Source of the DNA: Marinobacter sp. LA51
Lineage (GTDB): Bacteria > Pseudomonadota > Gammaproteobacteria > Pseudomonadales > Oleiphilaceae
Assembly (NCBI RefSeq): GCF_030297175.1
Contig: NZ_AP028070.1
Location: 2,046,001-2,110,000 of the forward strand
Direction: 5' to 3'
Length of the DNA: 64,000 nt
A program made the position numbers and the translations under genes. Below the pieces are notes generated by a model. It had not been told where the DNA came from. It worked only from the letters and a program-made list of their open reading frames with translations, and made no database searches. Shown here piece after piece: positions 54,865-63,733 of this stretch. The first letter of the stretch is position 1, and the number at the start of each line of letters is the position of its first letter.

Positions 54865-55875
54865 CTAATCGCGCAGGTTCATTTTAAAGGCTTCAAACCG
54901 ATTGACGATCTGGCGAAAATCCTCAAACCTGCTTGGCAGAGAGAATCTCGGCAGTTCGTGGCGATTCTGGAACACATCAACATATCCAGGCACAGTATTG
55001 AAGGCCATTTTGAAGCCAGCTGCCTCAAGATTCTCAATATCCACATGATCATAGTCAGTTTGCCTACCGGTGGGATAGGCAAAGACTTCTGGCTGGAACC
55101 CAAGCTCATCCCTAACACGAGCCAAGGACCGACGAATCTCCGACTGTTTCTCTTGAAGAAGCAATGTGGAAAGAATTCTATGGCTAAACGTATGGGGATA
55201 AACACCGTGCCCCGCCCTATTCAGAGCCCGGGCATCATCCCAGGACATCGGTCTGAACTCACGCGGAATACGGCTGGGGAATGCTACCGCGAGACTGGGA
55301 AAAAGCGCGACTCTTAACCATGTATAAAGATCAGTCTGCTGCTCACTCTTAAGCCTAGAGCGTAACGCTTGCACAGCTACGCCAACGTCCTGATGAGCCA
55401 ACTTTATCGTGTACATTGAACCTGAGGGCAAGGTTATCTCTGCCCGATCAACATTAGCGTGATGCAAGGCATAGACTATTTGATCGTCCCAAGGCCAAAG
55501 CTCTTGGTCTAGGAACCCGGTAATGACGAAGAAGTTGAGCGGAAATCCGAACTCTTCAAATACTTTGGCGGCGACGTCAAAATGATCAAAGAAACCATCA
55601 TCTATTGTGAACATCACAGACTTCGAAGGTATTGCCCGTTCTTGGCTCAGCATCAACCAGAGTTCGTCCATCGTCAGAACCCTAAAGCCACGCCTCGCCA
55701 AATAGGATAAATACGATCTTAAATTCCTTGCCGAAATGGCACCCGAAGAAGAGAGTTCTTGTTCATCGTAAACACGATGGAGCATGAAAACCGGAACTCT
55801 CTGCGGAAAGAGACGCCGAAAAATTCCGGACTCACCCATGATGTTGGCAATTTTCAAAGCCGAGTTTTTTAACAT
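54865..55875 (-). CDS. polysaccharide deacetylase family protein (NodB)
   Basis: 336 residues. Motifs: VPVFMLHRVYDEQE, SVMFTIDDGFFDHFD (catalytic Asp pair), FPLNFFVITGFLD, YPHTFSHRILST for the metal-binding His pair, and EVFAYPTGRQTDYD. No signal peptide is obvious. It is the second NodB protein of the locus and is unlike the XrtA-type deacetylase at 58350 by eye. It probably acts on lipid-linked intermediates or the finished EPS. Six bases separate it from the upstream glycosyltransferase gene on the same strand. Confidence 0.86.
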   Translation of the reverse strand: MLKNSALKIANIMGESGIFRRLFPQRVPVFMLHRVYDEQELSSSGAISARNLRSYLSYLARRGFRVLTMDELWLMLSQERAIPSKSVMFTIDDGFFDHFDVAAKVFEEFGFPLNFFVITGFLDQELWPWDDQIVYALHHANVDRAEITLPSGSMYTIKLAHQDVGVAVQALRSRLKSEQQTDLYTWLRVALFPSLAVAFPSRIPREFRPMSWDDARALNRAGHGVYPHTFSHRILSTLLLQEKQSEIRRSLARVRDELGFQPEVFAYPTGRQTDYDHVDIENLEAAGFKMAFNTVPGYVDVFQNRHELPRFSLPSRFEDFRQIVNRFEAFKMNLRD

Positions 55876-55881
55876 CCCGCT

Positions 55882-57015
55882 CTAGCTCGTGAGTTGTCGG
55901 TAAAGTCCCCGGTATTCTGCAAGCATGTTTGCCAGGCCAAATTTCTCGACAGCAACAATATTGGCTCGCTCAGTGAGCCGCGTTCGCAATGCTGACGCCT
56001 TAAGCGTGCGAATGGCCTCAACAATGGCAGAAGCGTCACGTGTTGGAATTAGAAAACCGGTTTCCCCATCCACAATGATTTCTTCAGGGCCTCCGCTTTT
56101 CGTTGCAATAACCGGGACTCCCGCCATCATTGCCTCAACCGTGGCTATTGAGAACCCCTCTGACACCGACGGCAACAGAAAGATGTCCGCCTGCCGGAGA
56201 ATAGCGGCGACGTCCTCTCGAAAGCCCAGCCAATGGATGTGAGGGGGGCTGGCAGCTTTTGAAGTGCGTTCTTTAAGTTGCTTAAACAGAGTCTCACGTT
56301 GATGGCCAATTACCAGAAAATGAATATCAGGATCTGTCTCCGAAATGCCAATTGCAGCATCGATCAAATACTCGTACCCTTTTGCAGGTCGAATGTTTCC
56401 AATAGAGATCACAAGTGTGGAACAGGACGGTAAGCCCAGCTCCTGCCTGAGATCAGTTTTGGTTCCGATACTTATAGGCGTCGGATCAACCCCGTTATAG
56501 ATCAATTTTAGCTTCCGGGAAGGCAAGCTGCTTCGGGCAGCAAGTTCGCTCTCCAGACGTTTTGACACGCAAACGATCTTGGACGCGCCTAGTCCAATGA
56601 TGAGAAATTTGGCTTTAAGAAATCGCTCCCTTGCAGCTACGTCAACAGCACCATGAAAGGTTGCGATCATCGGCTTCCTGCATATTAGCGCCAACAAGGC
56701 CCCATAGACATTAGACCCCAACAGGTGGGCATGAATAAGATCAACCTGTTCATCCGTCACCAGTTTTCGCAAGGCCCTGATATAGGTCAGATTAAAACTA
56801 CCCTTTGAGTCAATAATGTGCGGTTCAATACCGATCAACCGAACTTTATCGGCCACCCAGCCTTCACCACGAAGCACCACAATATTCTTCGAGTTGGTTT
56901 GGGCGAACTCTTTCAATAATGTGGCAAAAACCGTTTCCGCTCCACCAGGACCGGTCGTGTCGATCAGGTGTAAAATGGTCTTTTCTACATCGGTTTGATT
57001 CGCAGTTGTAGTCAC
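55882..57015 (-). CDS. glycosyltransferase family 4
   Basis: 377 residues from a GTG at 57015 that overlaps the FemAB-like stop by one base (TAGTG); AGGA lies ten bases upstream. ILHLIDTTGPGGAETVFATLL is the typical N-terminal acceptor loop. The donor domain has ISIGNIRPAKGYEYLIDAA, FLVIGHQRETLFKQL, IHWLGFREDVAAILRQADIF and SEGFSIATVEAMMAGVPVIA (E-x7-E motif). It probably belongs to the minus-strand XrtA EPS block. Sugar specificity unknown. Confidence 0.88.
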   Translation of the reverse strand: MTTTANQTDVEKTILHLIDTTGPGGAETVFATLLKEFAQTNSKNIVVLRGEGWVADKVRLIGIEPHIIDSKGSFNLTYIRALRKLVTDEQVDLIHAHLLGSNVYGALLALICRKPMIATFHGAVDVAARERFLKAKFLIIGLGASKIVCVSKRLESELAARSSLPSRKLKLIYNGVDPTPISIGTKTDLRQELGLPSCSTLVISIGNIRPAKGYEYLIDAAIGISETDPDIHFLVIGHQRETLFKQLKERTSKAASPPHIHWLGFREDVAAILRQADIFLLPSVSEGFSIATVEAMMAGVPVIATKSGGPEEIIVDGETGFLIPTRDASAIVEAIRTLKASALRTRLTERANIVAVEKFGLANMLAEYRGLYRQLTS

Positions 57016-58328
57016 TATGGCAGCATCCTGACAATTCTTGGCCCTAATAGGTTGGCCAGCCAAACCGGCAACCTGCGCCAAGCGGCAATTAACAATCGGA
57101 ATTTGGGGTTGTCAGGGTTCAGGGCCGGTAAACTTTCCCCTTCCGCCAGAACATACTCCCAATTCAGGGTAATTTCCTGGGCGCCCCACTGCCGTTTGAA
57201 TCGATAGGTTCCAGCCTGCTCGGTACAGCGACCGAAATCGAATACTTTGAATCCCTGTTGAATAGCGAATTCCAGTATCCTCCAATACATGCTCATGTTA
57301 ATGCTGGTATGGCCGTAACGTCTGAGAGTCGACGCCCAGGGTATTTCCATTCGGCCTCGGTAGCCGGTTAGAAATGCCCCACCAACGGCGCGTCCATCGA
57401 TTCGAACGATTACGATCCACGCCTGTCCTGGCAAACTCTGGAGCAAATTTTCGAAGAAGTCCCGGCCGTAAACTGGAGTGCCGAGATCTCGCATATTGGT
57501 GGAGAAAACTTTGTAGAAATCTTTGAGAAGCTCTCTCCCGCCCACGCAGAACTCCGTCACCGCCCGTTCTCCTCGTCGGATTTGCGACCTGAGCTTGGGT
57601 TTAAAACTGCCCCAGAGGTCATCAACATTGCTAGGAAGCGGCAACCAGAAGGTGACCTTATTAGCCCTCCGTGGCAGACCCAAGCTGGTACCCTGAGTAG
57701 ACCTCAATTCGATATGTTTTCCTGCCTCCTGCTGCCGCCACGAATCGGCCGCTTTAATCAATTCACCAGCAATTTTTGCGTTTTCAGCCAATATTCCGCC
57801 GTAGTTGAAGTACGGCATCGACACCATGAAGTTACCGAATAATCGACTGTTGAGTTGCACTAAAGGGAGGATGCCTACGAATTCGCCACTCTCAGTGATC
57901 GCGCCAAGGTAACGGGTCGGGTGTTTGAAGGTAGTTTCGACAAACGTAGAGATAATGGGTCTGTGCCATAAGGAGCCAGCAGGATGCCCGGCAACATAGG
58001 CGTCGGCCTCAGTTTGGAGGGAGCCGAGACAGTTCTTTATAACAACGCTTCCCTCAACGCGTTCACTTGCGATGGCCACGGGTGAAAGCAAGTGTTTCGG
58101 GGCCCACTTCCGGGATAATGGTGACCCAGGATGCTGCTCTTTAGCAGTTTTTTGGAGCGCCTTGATTTCGGCAGACACAGCCTTCATTGACGCCATTAGC
58201 TCGTCGGAAACTGATTCAGATTTTCGCGCCTCGGCCACCAGACGCCCCAGACGGCCCTTTTCGTTTTTCAATAACGCGAGCCGTGTTTTGGAATCGTGTA
58301 CCTCTGTAGCAGAAATTTCCATTTCCAT
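57015..58328 (-). CDS. FemAB family XrtA/PEP-CTERM system-associated protein
   Basis: 437 residues; AAGGA lies seven bases before the ATG. The C-terminal ~330 residues match the FemAB-like GNAT family of XrtA loci (TIGR03019): SLWHRPIISTFVETTFKHP, MPYFNYGGILAE, LRSQIRRGERAVTEF, RDLGTPVYGRDFFENLL and KVFDFGRCTEQAGTYRFKRQ. FemABX enzymes transfer amino acids from aminoacyl-tRNA, so this may aminoacylate the EPS or a lipid carrier. The first ~100 residues are an added, charged coiled-coil-like segment (SKTRLALLKNEKGRLGRLV, MASMKAVSAEIKALQKTA). It starts 21 bases after the XrtA deacetylase stop. Confidence 0.88.
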   Translation of the reverse strand: MEMEISATEVHDSKTRLALLKNEKGRLGRLVAEARKSESVSDELMASMKAVSAEIKALQKTAKEQHPGSPLSRKWAPKHLLSPVAIASERVEGSVVIKNCLGSLQTEADAYVAGHPAGSLWHRPIISTFVETTFKHPTRYLGAITESGEFVGILPLVQLNSRLFGNFMVSMPYFNYGGILAENAKIAGELIKAADSWRQQEAGKHIELRSTQGTSLGLPRRANKVTFWLPLPSNVDDLWGSFKPKLRSQIRRGERAVTEFCVGGRELLKDFYKVFSTNMRDLGTPVYGRDFFENLLQSLPGQAWIVIVRIDGRAVGGAFLTGYRGRMEIPWASTLRRYGHTSINMSMYWRILEFAIQQGFKVFDFGRCTEQAGTYRFKRQWGAQEITLNWEYVLAEGESLPALNPDNPKFRLLIAAWRRLPVWLANLLGPRIVRMLP

Positions 58329-58349
58329 CGCGCCGTCCTTAATAGCTCT

Positions 58350-59219
58350 TCAGACAACCACAGCCGTTGAAGGAATAGTTACTTCTGAAAGAACACTCGA
58401 CACCGGAGCGAACCTGAAGTCGCCAAGAAGGGTTTCTAATCTCTTCATGCACTTATCTATATTGTTGTAGTGTCGAAAGCGTGATAATGCCTTGACCTTA
58501 AGACGAGGCTGGCCCGTGTCGATCTCCCATGGATGGAGGTAAAAAATGAAAGGCTGACCGGACTTGTTGATTCGGCCCAGACCCCAGCGGCTAAGCCAAT
58601 AGGGGAAAAGTCGAAAGTAGCCACCCCCGGCAATAGGAAGCCGGTAGCTTCCCAGGGGGCATGTGGACAGCGGAAATTCCGTTAATATGCCGCCATTGGG
58701 AGCCTGAAGCTGATACGGCGCGAACGGCGTCCCGGGCATTCCGTAGCGGTCATGGTGAACGGGGAAAATTGACGAGTCCCAAGTGAACCCCTCTTCACAG
58801 AGCACGTCCAACGCCCAGCGTGATTTGGAAGTAATGGAATAACTCGCAGCACGATAGCCATAAATTGGCTCACCAATGATATTCTCTAAAATATTCTTTG
58901 AGCGGTGAGTCTCCTCCCGAAAAACCTCAGGAGTCTGATTGTAAATGAGTTGATGGCTGTATCCATGACTGGCAATTTCATGGCCCGCCGTTCGAATCCG
59001 TCGGACCAAAGAGGGAGATTTTTCGGCGACCCAACCCAATGTAAAGAAGGTTGCTTTAATCTGGTGTCGGTCAAACAGTTCCAGCAACCGATCGGTATTT
59101 GCCTCCACCCGATACTCCATTGAGTGCCAATTGTCGCGGCCGACGGCTTCAGCCAATGCCGCAACCTGGAAATAGTCTTCAACATCAATCGTCAGTGCAT
59201 TTTGTATTGCCGTCTGCAT
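58350..59219 (-). CDS. XrtA system polysaccharide deacetylase
   Basis: 289 residues. It begins NALTIDVEDYFQVAALAE, the hallmark of the PEP-CTERM-locus deacetylase subfamily (TIGR03006), with Asp in the first motif. Metal-binding HGYSHQ is in EIASHGYSHQLIYNQ; YGYRAASYSITSKSRWALD, GWDSSIFP-type sequence (here FTWDSSIFPVHHDRYGMP) and PFIFYLHPWEID complete the NodB set. It is conserved beside the FemAB-like gene in XrtA EPS operons and probably removes N-acetyl groups from the exopolysaccharide. Confidence 0.93.
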   Translation of the reverse strand: MQTAIQNALTIDVEDYFQVAALAEAVGRDNWHSMEYRVEANTDRLLELFDRHQIKATFFTLGWVAEKSPSLVRRIRTAGHEIASHGYSHQLIYNQTPEVFREETHRSKNILENIIGEPIYGYRAASYSITSKSRWALDVLCEEGFTWDSSIFPVHHDRYGMPGTPFAPYQLQAPNGGILTEFPLSTCPLGSYRLPIAGGGYFRLFPYWLSRWGLGRINKSGQPFIFYLHPWEIDTGQPRLKVKALSRFRHYNNIDKCMKRLETLLGDFRFAPVSSVLSEVTIPSTAVVV

Positions 59220-59258
59220 CGAACGCTTCCCTGTATGGCAAATACCCTGAGTTCACTA

Positions 59259-60548
59259 TTATCGGAATTGGTACTGAAGACCAACTAGAATCCACGTCTC
59301 CTCAAATTCACGAGAGACAATTTCGCTTGTACGTTGCTCATAACCAACTCTGCTGACTAAGTCCAGCTGCCGATTCAGTCGGAACTCAATACCTGCATTG
59401 AACTGGTAAAGTTCATCATCACTATCATCTTGAGAGTAGGTTTGATACTCGTACCTTGTACCCAATGTTCCACTCAGTTGGCCTGTAATGGGGCGACGAT
59501 AAGCGACTTCTACACCCAGAACATTCTCCTGAACGTTCGTATCCAGATAATCTGAGCGGTTGCCGAAGAAACTGACATCAAGCGCAGCAGCACCACCAAA
59601 ATCGTTGCTGATCCCCAGCCGTAACGCTGTCACCTCAACAGCGCTAGTTTGCTCCAAGTCAAAAACGAAATTATCAAAGCGACTATCAAAACTTGAGGTT
59701 TGATCTGTCAGCGCCCGGCTTGCTTCGATTTCCAGCTCGGTTGTGTGGTTTACCTCGCGAACTCCAAGCAAGTTCGCCACAAACGTCTCGTATTCCTGAG
59801 TTGGTCTGTTGATTAATGAGGTTTCTATAACCCCATAACCGATTGAGCCGCTAAGAACGGTAGCAGCCCAACTCTTGGTGAATGGCAATCCAACTGTCAC
59901 CCGGTCAATTTCCTCTTCCGTATCCAACTCAGATTGATCCGCAGTAGCATTGAGCCCTGCAGTAAAAGTGGGACTGAAGAAATGATTCCAGCCTATTGAG
60001 CCTGTAATGCGCTCCCCATCTTTCTGCTCTGGCTCACGAAACTCCGTGTCCTCATATGCCGCCGATAACACCAACTCATCGACGGCACCCATTCTCAACG
60101 TGAGAACGGGACCAGTGCTGAAAACATTTTTTTGAGTGCGGTTGTCAGGAGTTCCGCTTACCCGATTATCCTGAACTACATCTCGAAGATAGTTGGACCC
60201 CTGCCAAACTAAGTTGTTGCTGATCCGGCAATCACCTTGGAAGTCCAGATCAACAGTTGTTTCCGGATCATAGCTTTCGTCGAGCCAGTGGCTATATGCC
60301 ACTCTCGTTAGTAAATCTGAGTTACAGGTTCCAGGGTCAGACGTGTGCTGAATACCGAGTGAAAGCCTGGATTCAAGATCGGATTCCTCACCCACTCTAG
60401 CTCTTCGGACGTTGTCGGTGTACCGAGAATCAAATCCCAGGGAAACCACCGCAGGGGCGGCATTGAGAAATCCCGGAACCAGTGACATCAATCCACATGA
60501 AATCAAAACAACCAATTGCATCCTTTCAGGCAGTCGTCGTTTAGCCAT
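59259..60548 (-). CDS. outer-membrane beta-barrel protein, XrtA/PEP-CTERM system-associated
   Basis: 429 residues with a signal peptide (LVVLISCGLMSLVPGFLNAA). The mature part is alternating amphipathic strands with aromatic ends (DLLTRVAYSHWLDES, LGTRYEYQTYSQDD, VGLQYQF). The last residues are YQFR, near the usual terminal Phe of outer-membrane proteins. Its position between the deacetylase and the kinase-like gene matches the TIGR03016 beta-barrel family. A role in EPS passage through the outer membrane is likely but not proven. It overlaps the upstream gene by eight bases. Confidence 0.87.
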   Translation of the reverse strand: MAKRRLPERMQLVVLISCGLMSLVPGFLNAAPAVVSLGFDSRYTDNVRRARVGEESDLESRLSLGIQHTSDPGTCNSDLLTRVAYSHWLDESYDPETTVDLDFQGDCRISNNLVWQGSNYLRDVVQDNRVSGTPDNRTQKNVFSTGPVLTLRMGAVDELVLSAAYEDTEFREPEQKDGERITGSIGWNHFFSPTFTAGLNATADQSELDTEEEIDRVTVGLPFTKSWAATVLSGSIGYGVIETSLINRPTQEYETFVANLLGVREVNHTTELEIEASRALTDQTSSFDSRFDNFVFDLEQTSAVEVTALRLGISNDFGGAAALDVSFFGNRSDYLDTNVQENVLGVEVAYRRPITGQLSGTLGTRYEYQTYSQDDSDDELYQFNAGIEFRLNRQLDLVSRVGYEQRTSEIVSREFEETWILVGLQYQFR

Positions 60549-61452
60549 TGATCACTGTCCCGACAAATTTTTGCGGATTGAAAGCGATGGCAGCCTGCTC
60601 AACCTGATTCGGCGTTACACGACCATGGGGCACCACCAACATGGCATAGTCACACAACTCTGAGAGGATCCGAGCGTCTGGCGAATCCGTAATTGGTGCC
60701 GTATCAAGTACGATAAATCGATCGGGATAACGACGTCTCACTGCTTGGAGAAACTGTTTCATTCTGAACGACGTGAAAAACTCGCTCGGCGTTTCGCGTC
60801 TGCTTCCTGCTGGAATCAGGCGTAAGCGTGGAATTCCGGTTGGATACAATATCCTGGCAATATCGAAGTCAGGGTCATCAAGAAAATCCGTCAATCCGGT
60901 TTCTGGCAGGATATCCAGTGTTGAATGCAAAGATGGATCCCGCAAATTACAGTCAATGACGACAGCTGTCTTGGACTGATCAAATGCGAAGGCAGCTGCA
61001 AGATTGAGCGAAACGAAAGATGCACCCGCACCTCTATTTGTTGAGCTGACCACTATCGTAAAGTTATTACTACCGGACGCTTCTAGAAGTTTCGTTCGCA
61101 GATCCCGGAATCTATTCACTAAAGCCCTGTTACTGGATTCCGGGTAAATAATTCGTCGCTCATCCATGTCGTCGGGGGTCAGCCGTCTAGGCTCTTTCAT
61201 GCGTACAATCTGTTTACTAATCACGTATTTGTCGACGGTTCCCGCCCCCAGCTCTAGAGAGCTGGGCACCAGCATACGCGAGTCATCCCACTCGGATTTC
61301 GCTACTCCCTGGCCATTGGATTCATCTTTGCTCTTCGACCAATAGCCTTGCTCTTGCTCCTTTTCTCGCTCACTGAAGCCTTCATCTCCGACCACAGATT
61401 GATCGTCCTCCGCAGTTTTAAGAGGATCGGTGCTGTCTTTGCGTTTATTCAT
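60541..61452 (-). CDS. BY-kinase-like protein, XrtA system, degenerate Walker A
   Basis: 303 residues. The first ~85 residues are charged and low complexity. The P-loop ATPase domain follows: IVVSSTNRGAGASFVSLNLA in the Walker A position, AVVIDCNLRDPSLHS (Walker A'), and FIVLDTAPITDSPDA (Walker B). Compared with active BY-kinases (GxGK[ST]), the lysine is Ala. The C-terminus FVGTVING has no tyrosine cluster. It occupies the place of the XrtA-associated tyrosine kinase (TIGR03018) beside the Wzz-like gene, but autokinase activity looks doubtful. It overlaps its neighbours on both sides. Confidence 0.87.
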   Translation of the reverse strand: MNKRKDSTDPLKTAEDDQSVVGDEGFSEREKEQEQGYWSKSKDESNGQGVAKSEWDDSRMLVPSSLELGAGTVDKYVISKQIVRMKEPRRLTPDDMDERRIIYPESSNRALVNRFRDLRTKLLEASGSNNFTIVVSSTNRGAGASFVSLNLAAAFAFDQSKTAVVIDCNLRDPSLHSTLDILPETGLTDFLDDPDFDIARILYPTGIPRLRLIPAGSRRETPSEFFTSFRMKQFLQAVRRRYPDRFIVLDTAPITDSPDARILSELCDYAMLVVPHGRVTPNQVEQAAIAFNPQKFVGTVING

Positions 61453-62978
61453 CCGATCATCCCCAATAGAACAGCAACGGCGACACCCAAATAGGCCGCA
61501 GTGGCTATTAGGGCAAACACACCTACAACTATAGACACCCTGCGATCACGACGTTGCTCGTATGGCGTTCTGACCTTCGGTAAATGCGCGAGAACAGGCA
61601 GCTCGATGGTTTCCTCAAGCTGTTCTCTGGCCCTCACTCTTGGGTCAATCTGCAAGAGTCCTGCCGCTAAGCCAAAAGGTGCCGCCATCCCCAGGAAAAG
61701 ACCTAAAGCAGCAAAAACAGGAAACCCTGGCCCTGATGCAGTTAACGGGAACTGTGCCTTTTCATTAATACGGTAGTTCAGACCTTGTCCTTCGACATCC
61801 AGATGCATGGATACACGGGCCCGCTCACGCCTCTTCAGCAAATCATCATAAATTTCCTTGTTGACCTCCATGTCGCGGGTAAGCTCTAAGTACTGTGCTT
61901 TGTTTTCCTGAATACGTTCCATCCGGATTGCCTGGTCGGCAAGGAGTTTTTGAAAACTATTGATACGGGAGTTGATGGTTTGAAGGTTTGCCCGAGCGGC
62001 CGTCAATTCTGTTTGGATATCCTGAAAGACAGGATTTGAAACCGACTCGCCACCGGTGGGACCGGGATTCAGCTCCTGATTAGCCAGCTCTCGTGTTCTC
62101 TGGCGGCGAAGTTCCTGCAGTTGTTCGCGCAAGATCACAATGTCCGGATAAGTGTCGTGGTATTTCAATCGCAGGTTGTCGAGCTGCTCTTCCATCGCGC
62201 TGATCCGAGCCTGATACACATCCGGACTTCGGCCTTGCTGAATGGTCGGGTTTACCCGGGTAAGCTCAAACTCCAGGGATCTTCGCCTTGCTTGGAGTTC
62301 AGATCTTTGTAGCTGCGCGAGCTCGAGCTGACTCCTCAGGTTATCCATCCGGGCATTGGCATCACCTTCGGTGCCATCGACGTTTTCAGACAGAAACTCC
62401 TGAAGTCGTGCTTCGGCAGAAGCGAGTTGTTTTTCGTAGCTCCGAACTTGATTGTTGATGAATTCATAAGCATTTCTGCTTTCAGACCGCTTACGCTTAT
62501 TGGTTTCCTCAATAAACAACTGTCCCATCCGTTGGGCTATCTGAAACGCTTTCATCGGGGAATTCGATTGAAAGCCAATAGCAAAGTAACTATCGCCTCT
62601 GGGAACAACCGAAAGGTTGAGCTTTAAGTTCGCAACTCGCGCTTCTAGCTTTTCACGGCCCACATCGGCTGCGTCATTGCCAAAAATATCCTCATCCGTA
62701 GCAACCTTTTCAATTACGCTCCGGCTCCACAACAACTCCTTGGCCGCAGACGCCGTGTCATTAATCTCGGTAGCAACTGCACTGCCCTCCATCAAGGGCC
62801 GAATAATGTTCTGGTCATCGATAAAGATCACGGTTTCCGATCGATACTTATAAGGCCAAAGGAAGCCAGCGGCGAGAACACCAAAGCTCACCAACACAAA
62901 CAAAAGCAGAGCCAGCCATTTTCTGGCCCTGACTTCCTGCAAGATCTCATTCGGTAACCGGGACAAAGGCACTGCCAT
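61449..62978 (-). CDS. XrtA system polysaccharide chain-length determinant (Wzz-like)
   Basis: 509 residues. An N-terminal membrane helix (WLALLLFVLVSFGVLAAGFL) leads into the Wzz domain (YRSETVIFIDDQNIIRPLME). A long coiled-coil region (about 180-390; SYEKQLASAEARLQEFLSE and similar) precedes the C-terminal membrane helix with the Pro/Gly motif (FPVFAALGLFLGMAAPFG). A further C-terminal helix (IVVGVFALIATAAYLG) is present. It matches the TIGR03007 family that sets EPS chain length with a BY-kinase partner. It overlaps the kinase-like gene by four bases. Confidence 0.93.
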   Translation of the reverse strand: MAVPLSRLPNEILQEVRARKWLALLLFVLVSFGVLAAGFLWPYKYRSETVIFIDDQNIIRPLMEGSAVATEINDTASAAKELLWSRSVIEKVATDEDIFGNDAADVGREKLEARVANLKLNLSVVPRGDSYFAIGFQSNSPMKAFQIAQRMGQLFIEETNKRKRSESRNAYEFINNQVRSYEKQLASAEARLQEFLSENVDGTEGDANARMDNLRSQLELAQLQRSELQARRRSLEFELTRVNPTIQQGRSPDVYQARISAMEEQLDNLRLKYHDTYPDIVILREQLQELRRQRTRELANQELNPGPTGGESVSNPVFQDIQTELTAARANLQTINSRINSFQKLLADQAIRMERIQENKAQYLELTRDMEVNKEIYDDLLKRRERARVSMHLDVEGQGLNYRINEKAQFPLTASGPGFPVFAALGLFLGMAAPFGLAAGLLQIDPRVRAREQLEETIELPVLAHLPKVRTPYEQRRDRRVSIVVGVFALIATAAYLGVAVAVLLGMIG

Positions 62979-63029
62979 GGCGCTTAACTCACAAAAAGGT
63001 TAATAAAGTTCCGTCTTTACACCTGCTGC

Positions 63030-63671
63030 TTAAAAATTCCGCTCTGGAACACTGAGAATGTCTCCGGGGCGAATCGCGTAATTGGTTTTAACATCTCCAT
63101 TGTTCAGGATATCTTCCAGGCGAACTGGAATAGCGATGATCTCGCCATTGATCGTCCGGTAGAGCATGGCGTTGTTCAGGGCGGCAAATGGAGTGGCCCC
63201 CCCTGCCCCCAGCACCACATCAAGTACTGTCATGCCCGCACGGTGTGGAACGGAAACCGGCTGTACAACCGCACCCGTGACTCTCACCCGGTCGGTAAAC
63301 TCATGGCTGCCCATGGAGGTGACCACGATGCTCACCTGTGGTTGGCGTATGTACTGGCCAAGAGTACTTTCAATATCGTCTGCCAGGGCCTGGGGAGTTC
63401 GGCCACTGGCCTGAACATCGCCAACCAGTGGAACTGAAATCTTCCCGTCTGGACGGACAGGGACCTCGATACTCAAATCCTCATTGCGCCAGACAGAGAC
63501 TCGAACGACATCGGTCACGCCGAGCAAATATTCGTCGACGCTGTTGGTCGTGCTGACACTGAGTGCCTGCTGGATTTTGTCCCTCGAGGAGGCGGAAGGC
63601 CCGGCACAGCCGGAAATCAGGGTAACAATCAACAACAGGGCGGGCCCTGGCAGGGTGTACATCCGTGACAT
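63030..63671 (-). CDS. XrtA system polysaccharide export lipoprotein (Wza/EpsE-like)
   Basis: 213 residues with a lipoprotein signal (ALLLIVTLISGCAG, lipobox ISGC, Cys22). The Poly_export domain is LLGVTDVVRVSVWRNEDLS with VRPDGKISVPLVGDVQASG. A SLBB-like part follows (VRVTGAVVQPVSVPHRAGM, VLDVVLGAGGATPFA), ending IRPGDILSVPERNF. It matches the short export protein of XrtA loci (TIGR03027). It should form the periplasmic to outer-membrane part of the EPS channel. Fifty-one bases separate it from the Wzz-like start. Confidence 0.93.
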   Translation of the reverse strand: MSRMYTLPGPALLLIVTLISGCAGPSASSRDKIQQALSVSTTNSVDEYLLGVTDVVRVSVWRNEDLSIEVPVRPDGKISVPLVGDVQASGRTPQALADDIESTLGQYIRQPQVSIVVTSMGSHEFTDRVRVTGAVVQPVSVPHRAGMTVLDVVLGAGGATPFAALNNAMLYRTINGEIIAIPVRLEDILNNGDVKTNYAIRPGDILSVPERNF

Positions 63672-63733
63672 TGTGAATCCTCTCTACAAGTCCTTGCTTC
63701 ATTCCATGTTCCGGGAACAGCACAACCCCGAAA

